Part shown: in pieces, positions 1 to 11,700 of the stretch
Numbering within the stretch: the first letter of the stretch is position 1
Layout of the letters: every line of letters begins with the position of its first letter
NCBI GenBank assembly: GCA_037074615.1
Contig: CM073518.1
Coordinates: forward strand, 6,448,001 to 6,512,000
Direction: 5' to 3'
DNA: 64,000 nt
Source of the DNA: Leucaena leucocephala
Lineage: Eukaryota; Streptophyta; Magnoliopsida; Fabales; Fabaceae
Program-made: the position numbers and the translations under genes
Notes under the pieces: generated by a model
Told to the model about the DNA's origin: nothing
The model's database searches: none
The model's input: only the letters and a program-made list of their open reading frames with translations

Positions 1-1208
1 AGTTTAGCTTATTTTTTGGACACTCCCATCACCAATTAGGTGATCAATTCTTCCGTTAGGATCGACAAAGAAATCAGCAACATCTAAATGAGTCACATCC
101 ATGTTGCCATAATCAGAATCGCTTTCTTCCCCAACAAAATTTGTTTCTATCTTTGACTCTTTGCCTTTATTTTTCTTTTAGAGCGATTATTGATATAGTT
201 CAACCAAATGTCTTGGTGTATGATAAGTACAAGCTCAATAATCTTTGCCACCACCACCACGATGACATAAATTTTCAATATAATTATCATTCCCACTAGT
301 TTCCTTTTTGTGATTATCATCATTGTTTACCTACCTCGAGTGGGAACCAAGACCACGTTGACCGTGGCCTCGTATATAGCCACGGTCGCATCCACGTCCA
401 TGTCCCCAACCACGGGATGATTCATTTATTACTACATTTACTTCTGGGAATGCAGTAGAGCCAATTGGACGGGATTCATGATTCCTCATTAAAAGCTCAT
501 TATTTTGTTCAGCCACCAAAAGGCAAGAAATCAGTTCAGAATACTTTTTGAAACCTTTTTCACAATATTGTTGTTGCAAGAGCACATTGAATACATGAAA
601 TGTGGAGAATGTTCTTTCTAACATGTCATCATCAGTAATTTTCTCTCCACATAGTTTCAGTTAAGAACTAATTTTAAATAGTGCAAAATTATATTCACTG
701 ACTGATTTAAAATCTTGCAAATGTAAATGCATCCAGTCATAACAAGCTTTTGGAAGAATCACAGTTTTCTGGTGGTCATACCTTTCCTTTATGTTGTTCC
801 AAAGAACAAGTGGATCTTTGACAGTTAAATACTCAGTTTTTAGTCCTTCATCTAGGTGGTGGCAGAGAAAGATCATGGCTTTGGCTTTATTAGATTCCTG
901 ATTGCCATCCTTGATAGTGTCTCCTAAACCTATAGCATCTAGATGGATTTTTGCATCTAGTATCCAGGATAGATAATTCTTTCCAGTAATGTCAAGAGCC
1001 ACAAACTTAAGTTTTGTAAGATTCGACATGATGATAATATCATAAAATGTAACAAAAGTTAAATGGAGATTTAGATTAAGAAGGTTGAATAATTATAAAA
1101 TAATCAAACATGAAACTACAATTTAACATGAAAGTAATATAGAAACTCACCTTCCAATGATAGATTTTACAAGAATATCAGTTGGCTAGAGCAGTCGTGC
1201 TGATAACG
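1..1208 (-). mobile_element. Decayed Ty1/copia retrotransposon, gag region (5' part)
   Basis: The minus strand encodes a copia-type gag polyprotein in pieces. The first piece (1029 down to 661) starts MSNLTKLKFVALDITGKNYLSW and continues through an LVLWNNIKERYDHQKTVILPKA block, typical of the plant copia gag (UBN2-like) family. After a frame break a second piece (624 to 331) carries the KKYSELISCLLVAEQNNELLMRNHESRP block and a Gly/Arg-rich stretch. Below 330 the zinc-knuckle region is degenerate with in-frame stops, and the window edge cuts off protease, integrase and RT. The element is non-functional as seen. A flanking LTR lies at 1209-1530. Between LTR and gag the minus strand reads TTATCAGCACGACTGC, in the primer-binding-site position. 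Confidence 0.85.
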
Positions 1209-1530
1209 TGTTATAAAACTAGTAATAAGATTAGAAAGAGAGAAAAGATGGAGACAAGAAAATGAGAGAAGTATATATTATATTCTTTCTTCTTCTTTAC
1301 AACACAAATGTCATGCCCTATTTATAGGCATAGAAGTTGAAGATGAAGAGTCTAGTAATTAATAGAGGAGTAATGAAGAGTCTAGTAATTAATGGAGGAG
1401 TAATGAAGAGTCTAGTAATTAATGGAGGAGTAATGAAGAGTCTAGTAATTAATGGAGGAATAATGACCTAAGGAATTTGAAGAGGTAGAGGGAGATAGAG
1501 ATGGACATCTATATTCTAATATTCATAACA
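1209..1530 (-). repeat. Putative 5' LTR of the copia element
   Basis: The 322-bp segment has the inverted ends TGTTAT...ATAACA expected of an LTR and sits directly upstream of the putative primer-binding site and gag on the minus strand. It contains four tandem copies of a 30-bp unit. The matching 3' LTR lies outside the window, so target duplication cannot be checked. Confidence 0.65.
1345..1464. repeat. 30-bp tandem repeat, four copies, inside the LTR
   Basis: A 30-bp unit beginning GAAGAGTCTAGTAATTAATG repeats four times head to tail with only one or two mismatches per copy. It lies in the middle of the LTR. Confidence 0.9.
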
Positions 1531-1944
1531 AAGCCTACTTTTTGTAAACATTTTAAAACCGATTTTTAAAAGTCCATTTCCATTTTTTCTTCTTTTTTTC
1601 TACTCAAATTCTCTCTCCTCTTGTATTTATTTATTTTTTATAAAAATTTGTAAAAAATGATTAAATTCACCCTTAATTTAATAGCTCTACGAAATCTATT
1701 TTTCTCTTAAGTAATATTAATATCAGACCAGATGAGTTATCAATTACTCTCAAACATAAACCTAAATATCCAGAAATTAAAATGACTCTCCAAATACCGC
1801 AACTGAAACCTTACTTCCTCTTCTATTTTTTCTTTTTTTTTTGTACAAAAATTTTTAAAAAGAGATTGAGCTCACCTACAATCTAAAAACAAGATAAAAT
1901 CTCCTTTTCTTTTACACGTTAGATCCTCCTCTTCCATTTCAATC
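1531..1944. other. AT-rich intergenic DNA
   Basis: Pyrimidine-rich and A-rich tracts between the LTR and a SINE. I see no coding potential or recognised repeat. Confidence 0.6.
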
Positions 1945-2130
1945 ATTTTTTTTTTCCACCCAGTTTACCGAAGCTTTACCCCAATTACATCCAGATTCGA
2001 CCCGTGTCGAGCACCTAGCTATGATAAATGAGTCTCCTAACAAAATTTTTTTGCATACGTCAAAGCTCAAACTCGAGACTTTATTTAAACAATACCAAAC
2101 CATTTACCACTTAGACCAACTACCGTTAGT
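1945..2130 (-). mobile_element. tRNA-derived SINE, copy 1
   Basis: This is a minus-strand copy of the roughly 185-bp SINE found seven times in the window. Its 3' A-tail appears as the poly-T at the left. The family has a tRNA-like head with box A-like (TTAGTCTGAGTGG) and box B-like (GAGTTCGAGTC) motifs, then a conserved body containing GGAGACTCACCCACCATAG. This copy is diverged. An imperfect target duplication (ATTTCAAT / ATTTCAAA) flanks it. Confidence 0.8.
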
Positions 2131-2709
2131 TCTTTCATTTCAAATGTTAATAGCAAAGTTAATGTGATCAAATTTAAAGCCCAGTTGAATCCGGTATTAC
2201 TCAGATATGATTTAATAAATCAGGTATCTGGATAATTGTATAAAAAAATTAAGTTTATTTTATCTCTAAAAATATAACTCAAATAAAAAAAACACTCACA
2301 TAATAACACCATAGATTTTTGTTTTTAAAAAAGGTCAAAAAGCAGGTCAACAGCCAATTACAAAGACCAAACATTCCAAAGCATAGAAAATCAACCGCAA
2401 CTTATTGATAAAAATAACAGCAATGGCATCAAAACCTATAATAAATATTCCAATTTTAAAAGGTTAACAAGCAAAAAAAAAACGGGAAACAAATATGTAT
2501 AAATTTGAGTATAAAAAAAAAAGTAATTCGGCATAATTGATCAATGACTTCAGAAATTTTTCCTCCGTCTGAACCTCTCAGTTGATCTCCGGGAAACTAG
2601 CGAATGTTCCTCAGCAACCCCCAAGCATTTTATTATACGAAACGAAGGCACTCCCTGTGTTTTAGATGCCATGACACACTTCCCACACAATTAATTTTCA
2701 GCTGTCAAG
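2131..2709. other. 3' flank and probable 3' UTR of the nardilysin-like gene
   Basis: AT-rich sequence downstream of the minus-strand stop codon. The 3' UTR probably lies in the right half, but I cannot fix a polyadenylation site. Nothing else is recognised. Confidence 0.5.
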
Positions 2710-5700
2710 TTAACAGACACTAGGATAGAACTTGGATGACATCTTGAAGGCTTGTGGGTCTCCAATCACCTGCACAATTTTGGGTATTGCTTCTGCATCT
2801 TTCATGTTTGTGTTGCAACCCCATACACGAATAACGAGTCTCCGACAATTGGGCGACGACTGCTTAAGATACGTCTTGTACCAATCCACGACGTCTTTCT
2901 TGCTTATGCTTCTCAGTTCTTCTGCTTCCTTCTTCGCCATGTCAAAGATATACCTGAACATTAATCATGTTTTCTGGTCAGATAAATACTTATTGCAGCA
3001 ACTAATCGGGAGGATATGTTTTTTCACCGCGATCTTTAGTATACCACCTACCATTAACTTAGAGCCTGTTTGAGAAACCCCCAAACTTAAATTTTAAAAG
3101 AATTTCTGGCCCAAACCTCAGTTTAAGAAAATTTTAAAACAAACAGCCATATTTGTCCATAAGTGCTTTTGAGCTAAACCATAGTTTAAAACTATGGTTT
3201 TGAATAAGCTACTAAAACTAGCTTTTGGAACAGTAAAAGAACTTATGGACTATCCAATTACTATATTACCCTTACTTTTTCTTATACCCTCTCTTCTCTC
3301 TCATCTCTCTTCTCCATCCTCTCTCCTCTCTCCTCTCTCTTCTCCAGCATCTCTCATTTCTCTTCTCCACCCTCTCTCCTCTCTCCTCTCTCCCCTCTCT
3401 CATCTCTCTTCTCTCTTCTCTCTTCTCTACTCTCTCTCCTACTTTTAATCAAATCATACCCTTTTTAGTAATTTACCAATATAAAAAGTCATTCTAAAAA
3501 TAACTATTTGAACACTTATTTATTCAGAACCACTTTTTTCCATAAGCTCTTATGTAAAAGCCTTTTAACATAAGCTGTCCAAAAGCCTTTTTTTTAAATT
3601 TTATCCAAACACACACTTAGAAAAACATTCGATCAGGAAGATCAACCCCACCGAAGCAGCGGAAGAATAAGTTTAAAGGGAAGCAATACACACATTTCAT
3701 GGAAAAAATTCAAAAAAGAAAAATTATTCTGACACGTGCAAAAAATGACAAAGATCAACACCAAAAATCTAGTGTTTGAGCGATGTGAAAATAATGGCTT
3801 CTAGCTAGCCCTCAATCAACAAAAACTGTCGGGCCCAAAAGGAAAAACAAAAATTGATGCTAAAATAACTGAATTCTGCATTCTAAACCACGAAAGATGT
3901 AAAGTACCTTTTATGGACAATCTGATTCCAAAATCTACTGGTTTCATACGCAAGTGACGGATCTTTTTCCAGCAGCTTTGCCATTAACCCACTTCTGTAA
4001 TGCTCAAAGGAATCACCATCAAGCCCTTCCTGCAATTCCAATTTTATAAACAAATTTCTTAATCCTCGAGAAAGATATTCATCCTTAATAGGTTTAAAAG
4101 TACTCGTTTCAGACACTGACTCAAAGAATAAGCAGAGAAGAACCTCAAATACAAAGAACACATGCGAGAAAAATGGGAAGAGAAGATCACAGATAGCCAT
4201 GTCAAGCTGACTGTGTTCCTAAACTTAATAGCAAAAAGTTGTTAGCTGAGTTTCTAAAAATCTAGTCGATAAATGCTTTTCAGATGATATTGCAAAATTT
4301 TCAGAACCAGCAGCTTTGACTTATTTTATTTTCAATAAGATGAAAAATCAACGTAAACAAGGAAACAAAATATTGATGTTGGAGAAAGTCAAATATGCGT
4401 TTAGAAACTGTAATAGAAGTTTCCACGTCTCAAACAGCATTTTCTCTCCTTTTTTATCACCTGATTTTATATATTGGAGACTAAATTCTATATTAGGGAA
4501 GTAACAAAGCAAGGCAGTAAGATTCCTCAATTTCAGATATCTGGATAAGAAACAACTCAAGTATAGAGTATAACTGTATAACAAAGTCAATATTCATATC
4601 AGAATCTGCCGATTACAAACTCCAAGCATTTTTACGCCAAAAAGAAAATCCAAGCATTTTATTATTCAGCTTATATTTTTCCCTTCATACAAAATGGTAA
4701 TGCTTACTAAAACTTTTTGAGCCCACAAAGTTCTTCTAATCTTTGTTATAGTCCATAGGAAGCAATTAAAATCTGATGTGGAAGATAAAGGGACTAGGAA
4801 TACTTGCCAACAATTGTTCCAGGCCATCTATAAAGTTATCAATTCTCCCTTGCAAGTAAATTGGGTTGTACTCAGATGACTGAACGCAGAAACAAAACCC
4901 AAAAACACGGTATGTTAATCGTGGGCCACATTCAACAACATAACCAAGCTGCTCCTTTGTCCTGGATCCAAAAATATATTAAGATTTTCAGCCCCCAGAC
5001 TGAAACACGAATATGGGAGGTATATAAAAGAAATGAGAGAATAGCAATCCCAACTTCAAATAACTTGTTATTGCAGCAAGATATACTATGAGGACGTCAA
5101 TACCATATGATTCGAACTACTTGCAATGAAACAAGTTTATCAGAATGCCAGAACAAAAGCCAAGTTTCAATTCAGAGCACATGACACATTCATATCATCA
5201 ACAGCAGTCCAAGTACATTTTGGCTTTTGTTTGTCACGATGAAGCAGATAAAAAGCAACAAATTGCTCATGTGATAATCATTTTTTTAAAATGCCATATT
5301 TATGGATTCCAACTGCAACCCTGATTAAACAAGGCAAAAGATAATGCACCCTCGACAACAAAACTCTCCATGGCAAAATATGATATAATTATGGCATCAG
5401 ATGATCACCTCAGTTGGTTGAAAAGTGGTTCTTCTACTATTTCATCAAAAAGATCAATCAAAGCTTTCAATTTAGTTGATCCCGTCCCAACATCTTGACC
5501 AATTTGAAAGTAAAGCTGCATAGATAACCAAAACAAAGTAAGCATAGGAAATTTGATATAAATTATTAAACACGTTACTTTTGGATGATAAAGATGAAAT
5601 ACCAGCAAAAATCAATTCTGCTGAAATTACCTCAACCACAGAGTTTTTTTCCAATTGGTTCTTCACACTAACATCTCTAACAAGGCTGGCACTTGATGGC

Positions 5701-8700
5701 AGGCAAATAACATGCTCAGCATGCCTCAACTCACTAGGGAGTGGATGTACAGGAAAATTCATCTTAAATATATTTGATAGGCTAATGGCTTCTTCTTCAG
5801 ACAGGTTTCCATGGCAAAGACCTTCAATGTAAAGCTGGAAAAATTACAGTCAAAAGGCATAATTTAGGAATGCAGTATAGACAGAAGACTATTAAGGCTA
5901 TAAAGAATCTACTGAAACAGTGTTCAAAAAATCATATTTACTTGGGAACGAAGATCAGGAATAAATGACTTCAGATCATCAAGAAACAAATTATTTAGAT
6001 GACTCAGCTTCTCATCAACATCATAGAAGCTCTTGCATAAAACTTGTAATCTCAAATATGATGAATGGCTTAAAGGCTTCATGTTTGTGTTCTTTAAAGT
6101 TCTTTTCATGTCTTCTTTTATAACCTGTCCAAATCAACATTGTTCCATGAGTACAAAAAAAAAAAAAAACAGGGAGTAAAAACACAATTCGAAATATCAC
6201 CAAAAAAAAGAAAAAAAAACACAATTCGAAAGAGATACAAAGAAACATGCCACATACCTTGAATCGATCATCAGCTGGTATAAAAGATCTAGCCACAGAC
6301 AGCAGTTTAGATAAAAGAACTGGAAGCTTATCATTGAAACCATAGACCTTGAGCTCAAGCTTGTCACCAACAAAGGAGACAGAAGTTTCTAACTTGGCAA
6401 TGCTGGCCTGCAAACATAAGAAGATGAATAAACTACTTGAAGTAAATCTACTACAAGAAAATTAATGTTCAATTTAGCAGTACTTCAATGAGCAACATAA
6501 AAATCAATATATGATCAGTTATAGGGTTAACAAGATAGGTGATTAACCTGATATATAATTTCATTCAGCTCATCTTTAAGAAGATGAATAAACAATTCAG
6601 ACAATACACAACTCCTCGCATTATCATATCCACCCTTCAAGTTAATGCAAAAATATGTATTTGCTCGAGGAACTTTGAAGGTACAATCCAGCTTGTACCA
6701 GAATTTCACCAAAGGATCATCAACTATGCATCTAGGATAAGTTGAATTTACAAAGTCATCCTTGCACAGGTCGACAGCACGAATGGAGAAATCACTTGGG
6801 ATAAACTCATTCTTTGATGGAAGATGCAATGCAGCATCAGTTTCTGGAGGATTCTTCCATAACTGCATCAAATTTTGTGCAATATCTTTCTCAGTAAAAT
6901 GTGAACCAAACCAAGGTTCAGTTTGGATGTCTGAAAAGAAAAGAAAAATTAAGTAGTTTAATCATTAACAAGAAAATTCATCTTCTGACCTTGTTTGTTA
7001 TTAACACAGTAAGTACAATTATCAATTTTCACGGGACAGATGGAAATTTGAACACACTGTAGCAACCAGTAACAAAGGCACCAAAATTTTGCAATTAGAA
7101 TATCATTATTGGATCATTAAAGTTCACAGGGATAACCGCCCAGGTCTTCACACAAAATTCAACGATATAGACAAGGAAAAATAAGAAATAAGGCGTAATT
7201 ACAATTAGATGAGCAAGAAAATAGAATTTACCTTCTGACTTGGGAAAGGACTTTGATACAACATCTACCCTCATGTTTTCTGGGGTGAAGAAACCAAGAA
7301 TATGTTTTATCAGCTGCTCATCCCAAGTTTTGTACACATATTCACCGTATATGACATGCTCTGTTGGATAGTAGTGTAAATTTTCTGCATAATATAGTAA
7401 GAAGATAAGAATAACAGGAGTAATAATTATATACACTTCATCCGTTTCAAAATATAGGTCTTTTTAGAAGAAAATTTTTGTTTCCAATCCATGTCCTTTT
7501 AAAAGTTTAATGCAGCATTTATTAATGCTCTTCCTAATATACCCTTATTTATAATATCAATGCATCATTTATAACTACACTTGTTTCTTTGTTTTCTTTT
7601 ATTAATTATAAAAATGAATTAAGGGCAAATTTGGAGATGTAAAAAGAACTTTGCCATATTAGTTGTATTTATTAATGTGTGCCAAAACTTAAAAGACCTA
7701 TTTTTGGAAACGGAGGGGGTAATAATCATCTATGATTTTCAGAAGATCTGTACTTCATCAAGAAAGTAACAGCAGGTAATAAAGAGAGCTTGAATTCTCT
7801 ACTGGGCAAGGATGGTCCTTTGCAGAGAGATAGAGTGAGAAAGATTTAAGAACATTATTATACAGACATCAGCACTACTTTCCTTTCAAACATGCACAAT
7901 GACGTTCATTGGTTCTTGTACAAACAAGATCATTTCACAGACCCAGCTTGCACAATATGGCTAACTCCAAAGGACCCTTCATGTGTCAAGCAAAACTCAA
8001 GTTGAAAAAAGAGATTAAACTCCTCATTGTAAAAAACAAATGAAGAAACAAGTAAGCACCAATTGCCAGTAACTGACAGCAAATGATTATGATGAGAAGA
8101 AGAAAGAAGCATGGCAAGATAAACGAACTGATCAAAACCTGCAAGCTCAGCAGCATAATCATCTTGAGGCTGCTCTTCTGCAAATCTAAATTCCATGTTT
8201 CCAATATTTTGAAGTTCCTTAAATATCCATTCTTGGGGAGAAATTTGACGCAACAACTTAAGGTATTGATAGACAAAGCCAATGATATCAAAAATCTGGC
8301 AGAGAAAAAAGATATTACGTCGGTAAGAAAGTAATTATGAAAGCACATATTTGTCAAAAACATTACCCCCCCCCCCCACGAGAGAGAGAGTGGAGAGAAG
8401 AAAATTCAATACTGCTTCCACCAAGTTCATATTTCTATCAATTAAATGGGACGATTGTGAATTTACCAAATTTCTCTAAGTGAAAAGAAGCTGAAACTGA
8501 CCCTGACCTTACATGATGATGAACTATATGCCAAGAATATTTACAAACAACTAAAATATATGTACACACATAAATAGTCTGAGGTCACCGATCTATCTGA
8601 AGGACCTCCACATGTTAGTTAAAGAAATTACCTTTTCCACACCAGAGTCAGTGAGGTGTATGGACATGACAAAAATGTAGGTTATAGATGAACGGTGCAT

Positions 8701-11700
8701 TCCTTCATCGCCAACACCAGCAGATAGAGAAGTAGCCCATCCTCTAGATTTGAAAAAGGAAAGCAAGCTTCCTCTACCCTCTGAAAAATTATGTTCTCGT
8801 CAATGAAAGTCATGACAGAAAGTTCAACTGTACATAGAAAGATACCGGCATGGCTTGAACCACAGGGACTACATTTAATAAATGGGATTATTGTTGAACA
8901 AATACAGTTGGTTAGACTATGAAGCAAAATAACTGAAAAATATGAGAAAAGTATATCACAGAAAATAAAATTTCAGACTTCATCTTTCAGATCAGGCCTT
9001 TAAGTCAGGATTGGTGATAAATAATAACAGTCAGAGAAGAAACCTTTTTTAAACCAATCTATAGGATATATAATTTAGATTCCCAAAGAAAATTTAGTTT
9101 ATCGAGTAGAAAGATTCTAAGAACATATTACAGGTCCACTTTTGCCAATATTAGAGGCATTGCTTAATAGGAAATTTATTGACTGCCTTTGAATTCCACA
9201 AAGAGGGTGTAAAAATACCAAGGTAAAATGGTTCTCCTATCGAACAAAAAGGCCTTGCATCCATCTAATTGCAACATAGAATTTTATTTTTTTTGTGAAA
9301 CAAATACAAACACTGGAATAATCTAAATTAGCTGGACTAAAAGAATAGTCTAGTATACAAGGACATACATTACAGCAGATAGATGTATAGGCTCTTTACA
9401 TACTAGTTCTAGAACTCATACATAATGAGGTATCTTACCATGTCCAAGGAGATGAGCTAAATAATATTCTGGTTTCTTTAGATACTCTTGATGTAGACAA
9501 GGCAATGTCCATGACAAGTCAAGGATGTGAACATCTTTAACAGCTTCTAGCCAATACATTTTACCAGCTTTCCAGACAGGACCTTCCAGTTTGAATTCTG
9601 GCTTTGCTTGGTGACCTTTTTTCACAGCACCAAACAATTCCACAACCCAGCTCTCCAGCACATCCAGAGACACTGTGGCATGTGCCATATCATTATGATT
9701 AAACCACCATATAGTAGATTTAAGAAAAAGTAGGAACTGCAGGCTATATTCCACCTCTTGATTTTCCATATTAATATTAATACCCCAAAAATCTCAAATT
9801 AAGAATTATGAGATAGAACTTCACCTCCGCCAATAACAGCAAGCTTCATTAATCCACCGTGATAATAATCCATATATAATTTCCATATTTGTTCCCGCAA
9901 ATTGATACCACTTTCCATAGCATCAACCAGACTCTTCTTATTCCCTTCATGTATACATAAAAAAAATTGAAAAAGAAAATGTCACTTTGAATATTTACTA
10001 AAACTTCTTGACCAGCAAACGAGGGAATAACCTCTAAACTCACCCCAGAAGAATCTGTTAAAAGCGTGATCAGGTGCAGAAGTGTAGCATTGAACTTGTT
10101 GAAGTCGACAAGCATCACTTTGTAGAACCTGGTTGAATTCTACATTGAATTTCACAACCAATATGGCATACAATAACAAACCAAAAATTATTGCTTCATC
10201 AGCAAACTAACAAGAATTGAGGCCATTTCCACAATGAAAAGCTGAAGAGTGGAATACCATAAAGTTAGAAATACCTGAATCTACTGCAAGTACTTCTCGC
10301 TCCATAGCCTCCGTTTTTACTAGAGGTGAAATAAAGAACTGAGAAAATCTGAAACGGCAATAGACCAAAAAAAATATTAAATCTGAAAACAGTAATTTAG
10401 CTTTACCAAACAAGCAGCATCCAGTGCATCAAAAGAACAGATGTGCACAACAATCTTAAGATAAACAACATAAAGAATGAATAAATATAGTTTAGGCCCA
10501 ACATAACTACTATAGCTTATTACATAAATATTAGCCAGACAATAAATATCCGCCGGTGAGGAGGGTGGATCAAACGGATTGGAGTCCGGTTAAAAGGAGT
10601 CGAGGAAGGCCAAAGAAAACGCTTAACGAGGTCATTGAGCGGGATCTCCGGGTCAATAACCTATCTAAGGATTTAGTTTTTGACAGAGCACAATGGCGTC
10701 GTATGATCCATGTAGCCGACCCCATTTAATGGGAAAAGGCTTTGTTGTTGTTGTTGTTGTATTAGCCAGACAATTTACTAAAACACTAGTTTTCAGCACA
10801 CATCAAACACAATAAAAATGTCATAGATTAAAGATGGGGAAGTCTCACGCTTCATACATTCTTGTACTATTTGAGCATTATAGCACAAATAGCAGGGTTA
10901 TCTTACAAAACAAGAAAAATTAATTGCACAAACATGTGTTATTTATTTCTGGCATAATGCAGTTACTAAATCTCCTTTGTATAAACTGCACATCAAATCA
11001 TTGCATTTGACAGGAATCAGGATGGTGGCAGCCAACAGATACAAAGTGTATTGCAAATTTGGAGGGCGTAAATAGAAACATAAATTATCAGGCTGTTTGC
11101 AAACTGTAATGCGTGAAACCTTATAATAGACAGAAATTCTGCTATCAATGGCTGCACGCATAGCAAGATGTACCTTTTCAAAGCACCCTTGAGAAACTCT
11201 GGCTTCACTTCAAAATGATAACACGTATGCTCAGTCTCTGTGTATGCATTAGATGAGCCACCATGCTTGGACAAATAACTATCATACTAACAATAAAAAG
11301 AGTCAAACAACTAGGCTAATCAACCTTAAGGCATGCTTCTGTCACAAATTTCAGAGAAAATTTAACGAGATGACCTGTTACTATATTCATGCATACAAAA
11401 TAAGAAAACTAATATTTCATATCGGGCCCATGAATGACCCAACTTCAAGACCTAGAAGAAGGTGCAACAGAAGAATCACTGATCACAATTCCTGATTTCC
11501 AACTAAAATCGCACTATTCCAGCACCAATTCTTTTCATTTAGGATTCTCCAGCAATCCATATTGACAGAAGGACAAATCAACTTGAATTGCCCAACTCAA
11601 GTTGCAAATCATGCAATTGCAATTACACAGCTAGCAAAAATAAAATCATACTTGTCCTGAAATCTACAATACATTCTTCCATCAAAGTTTTCATATTTAC

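Noticed and set aside
3194..3448. Small Leu/Ser-rich protein repeated at 19.6, 42.9 and 44.2 kb
   Set aside because: The frames read through the CT-rich core of the Tourist-like MITEs; conservation comes from the transposon, not from coding selection.
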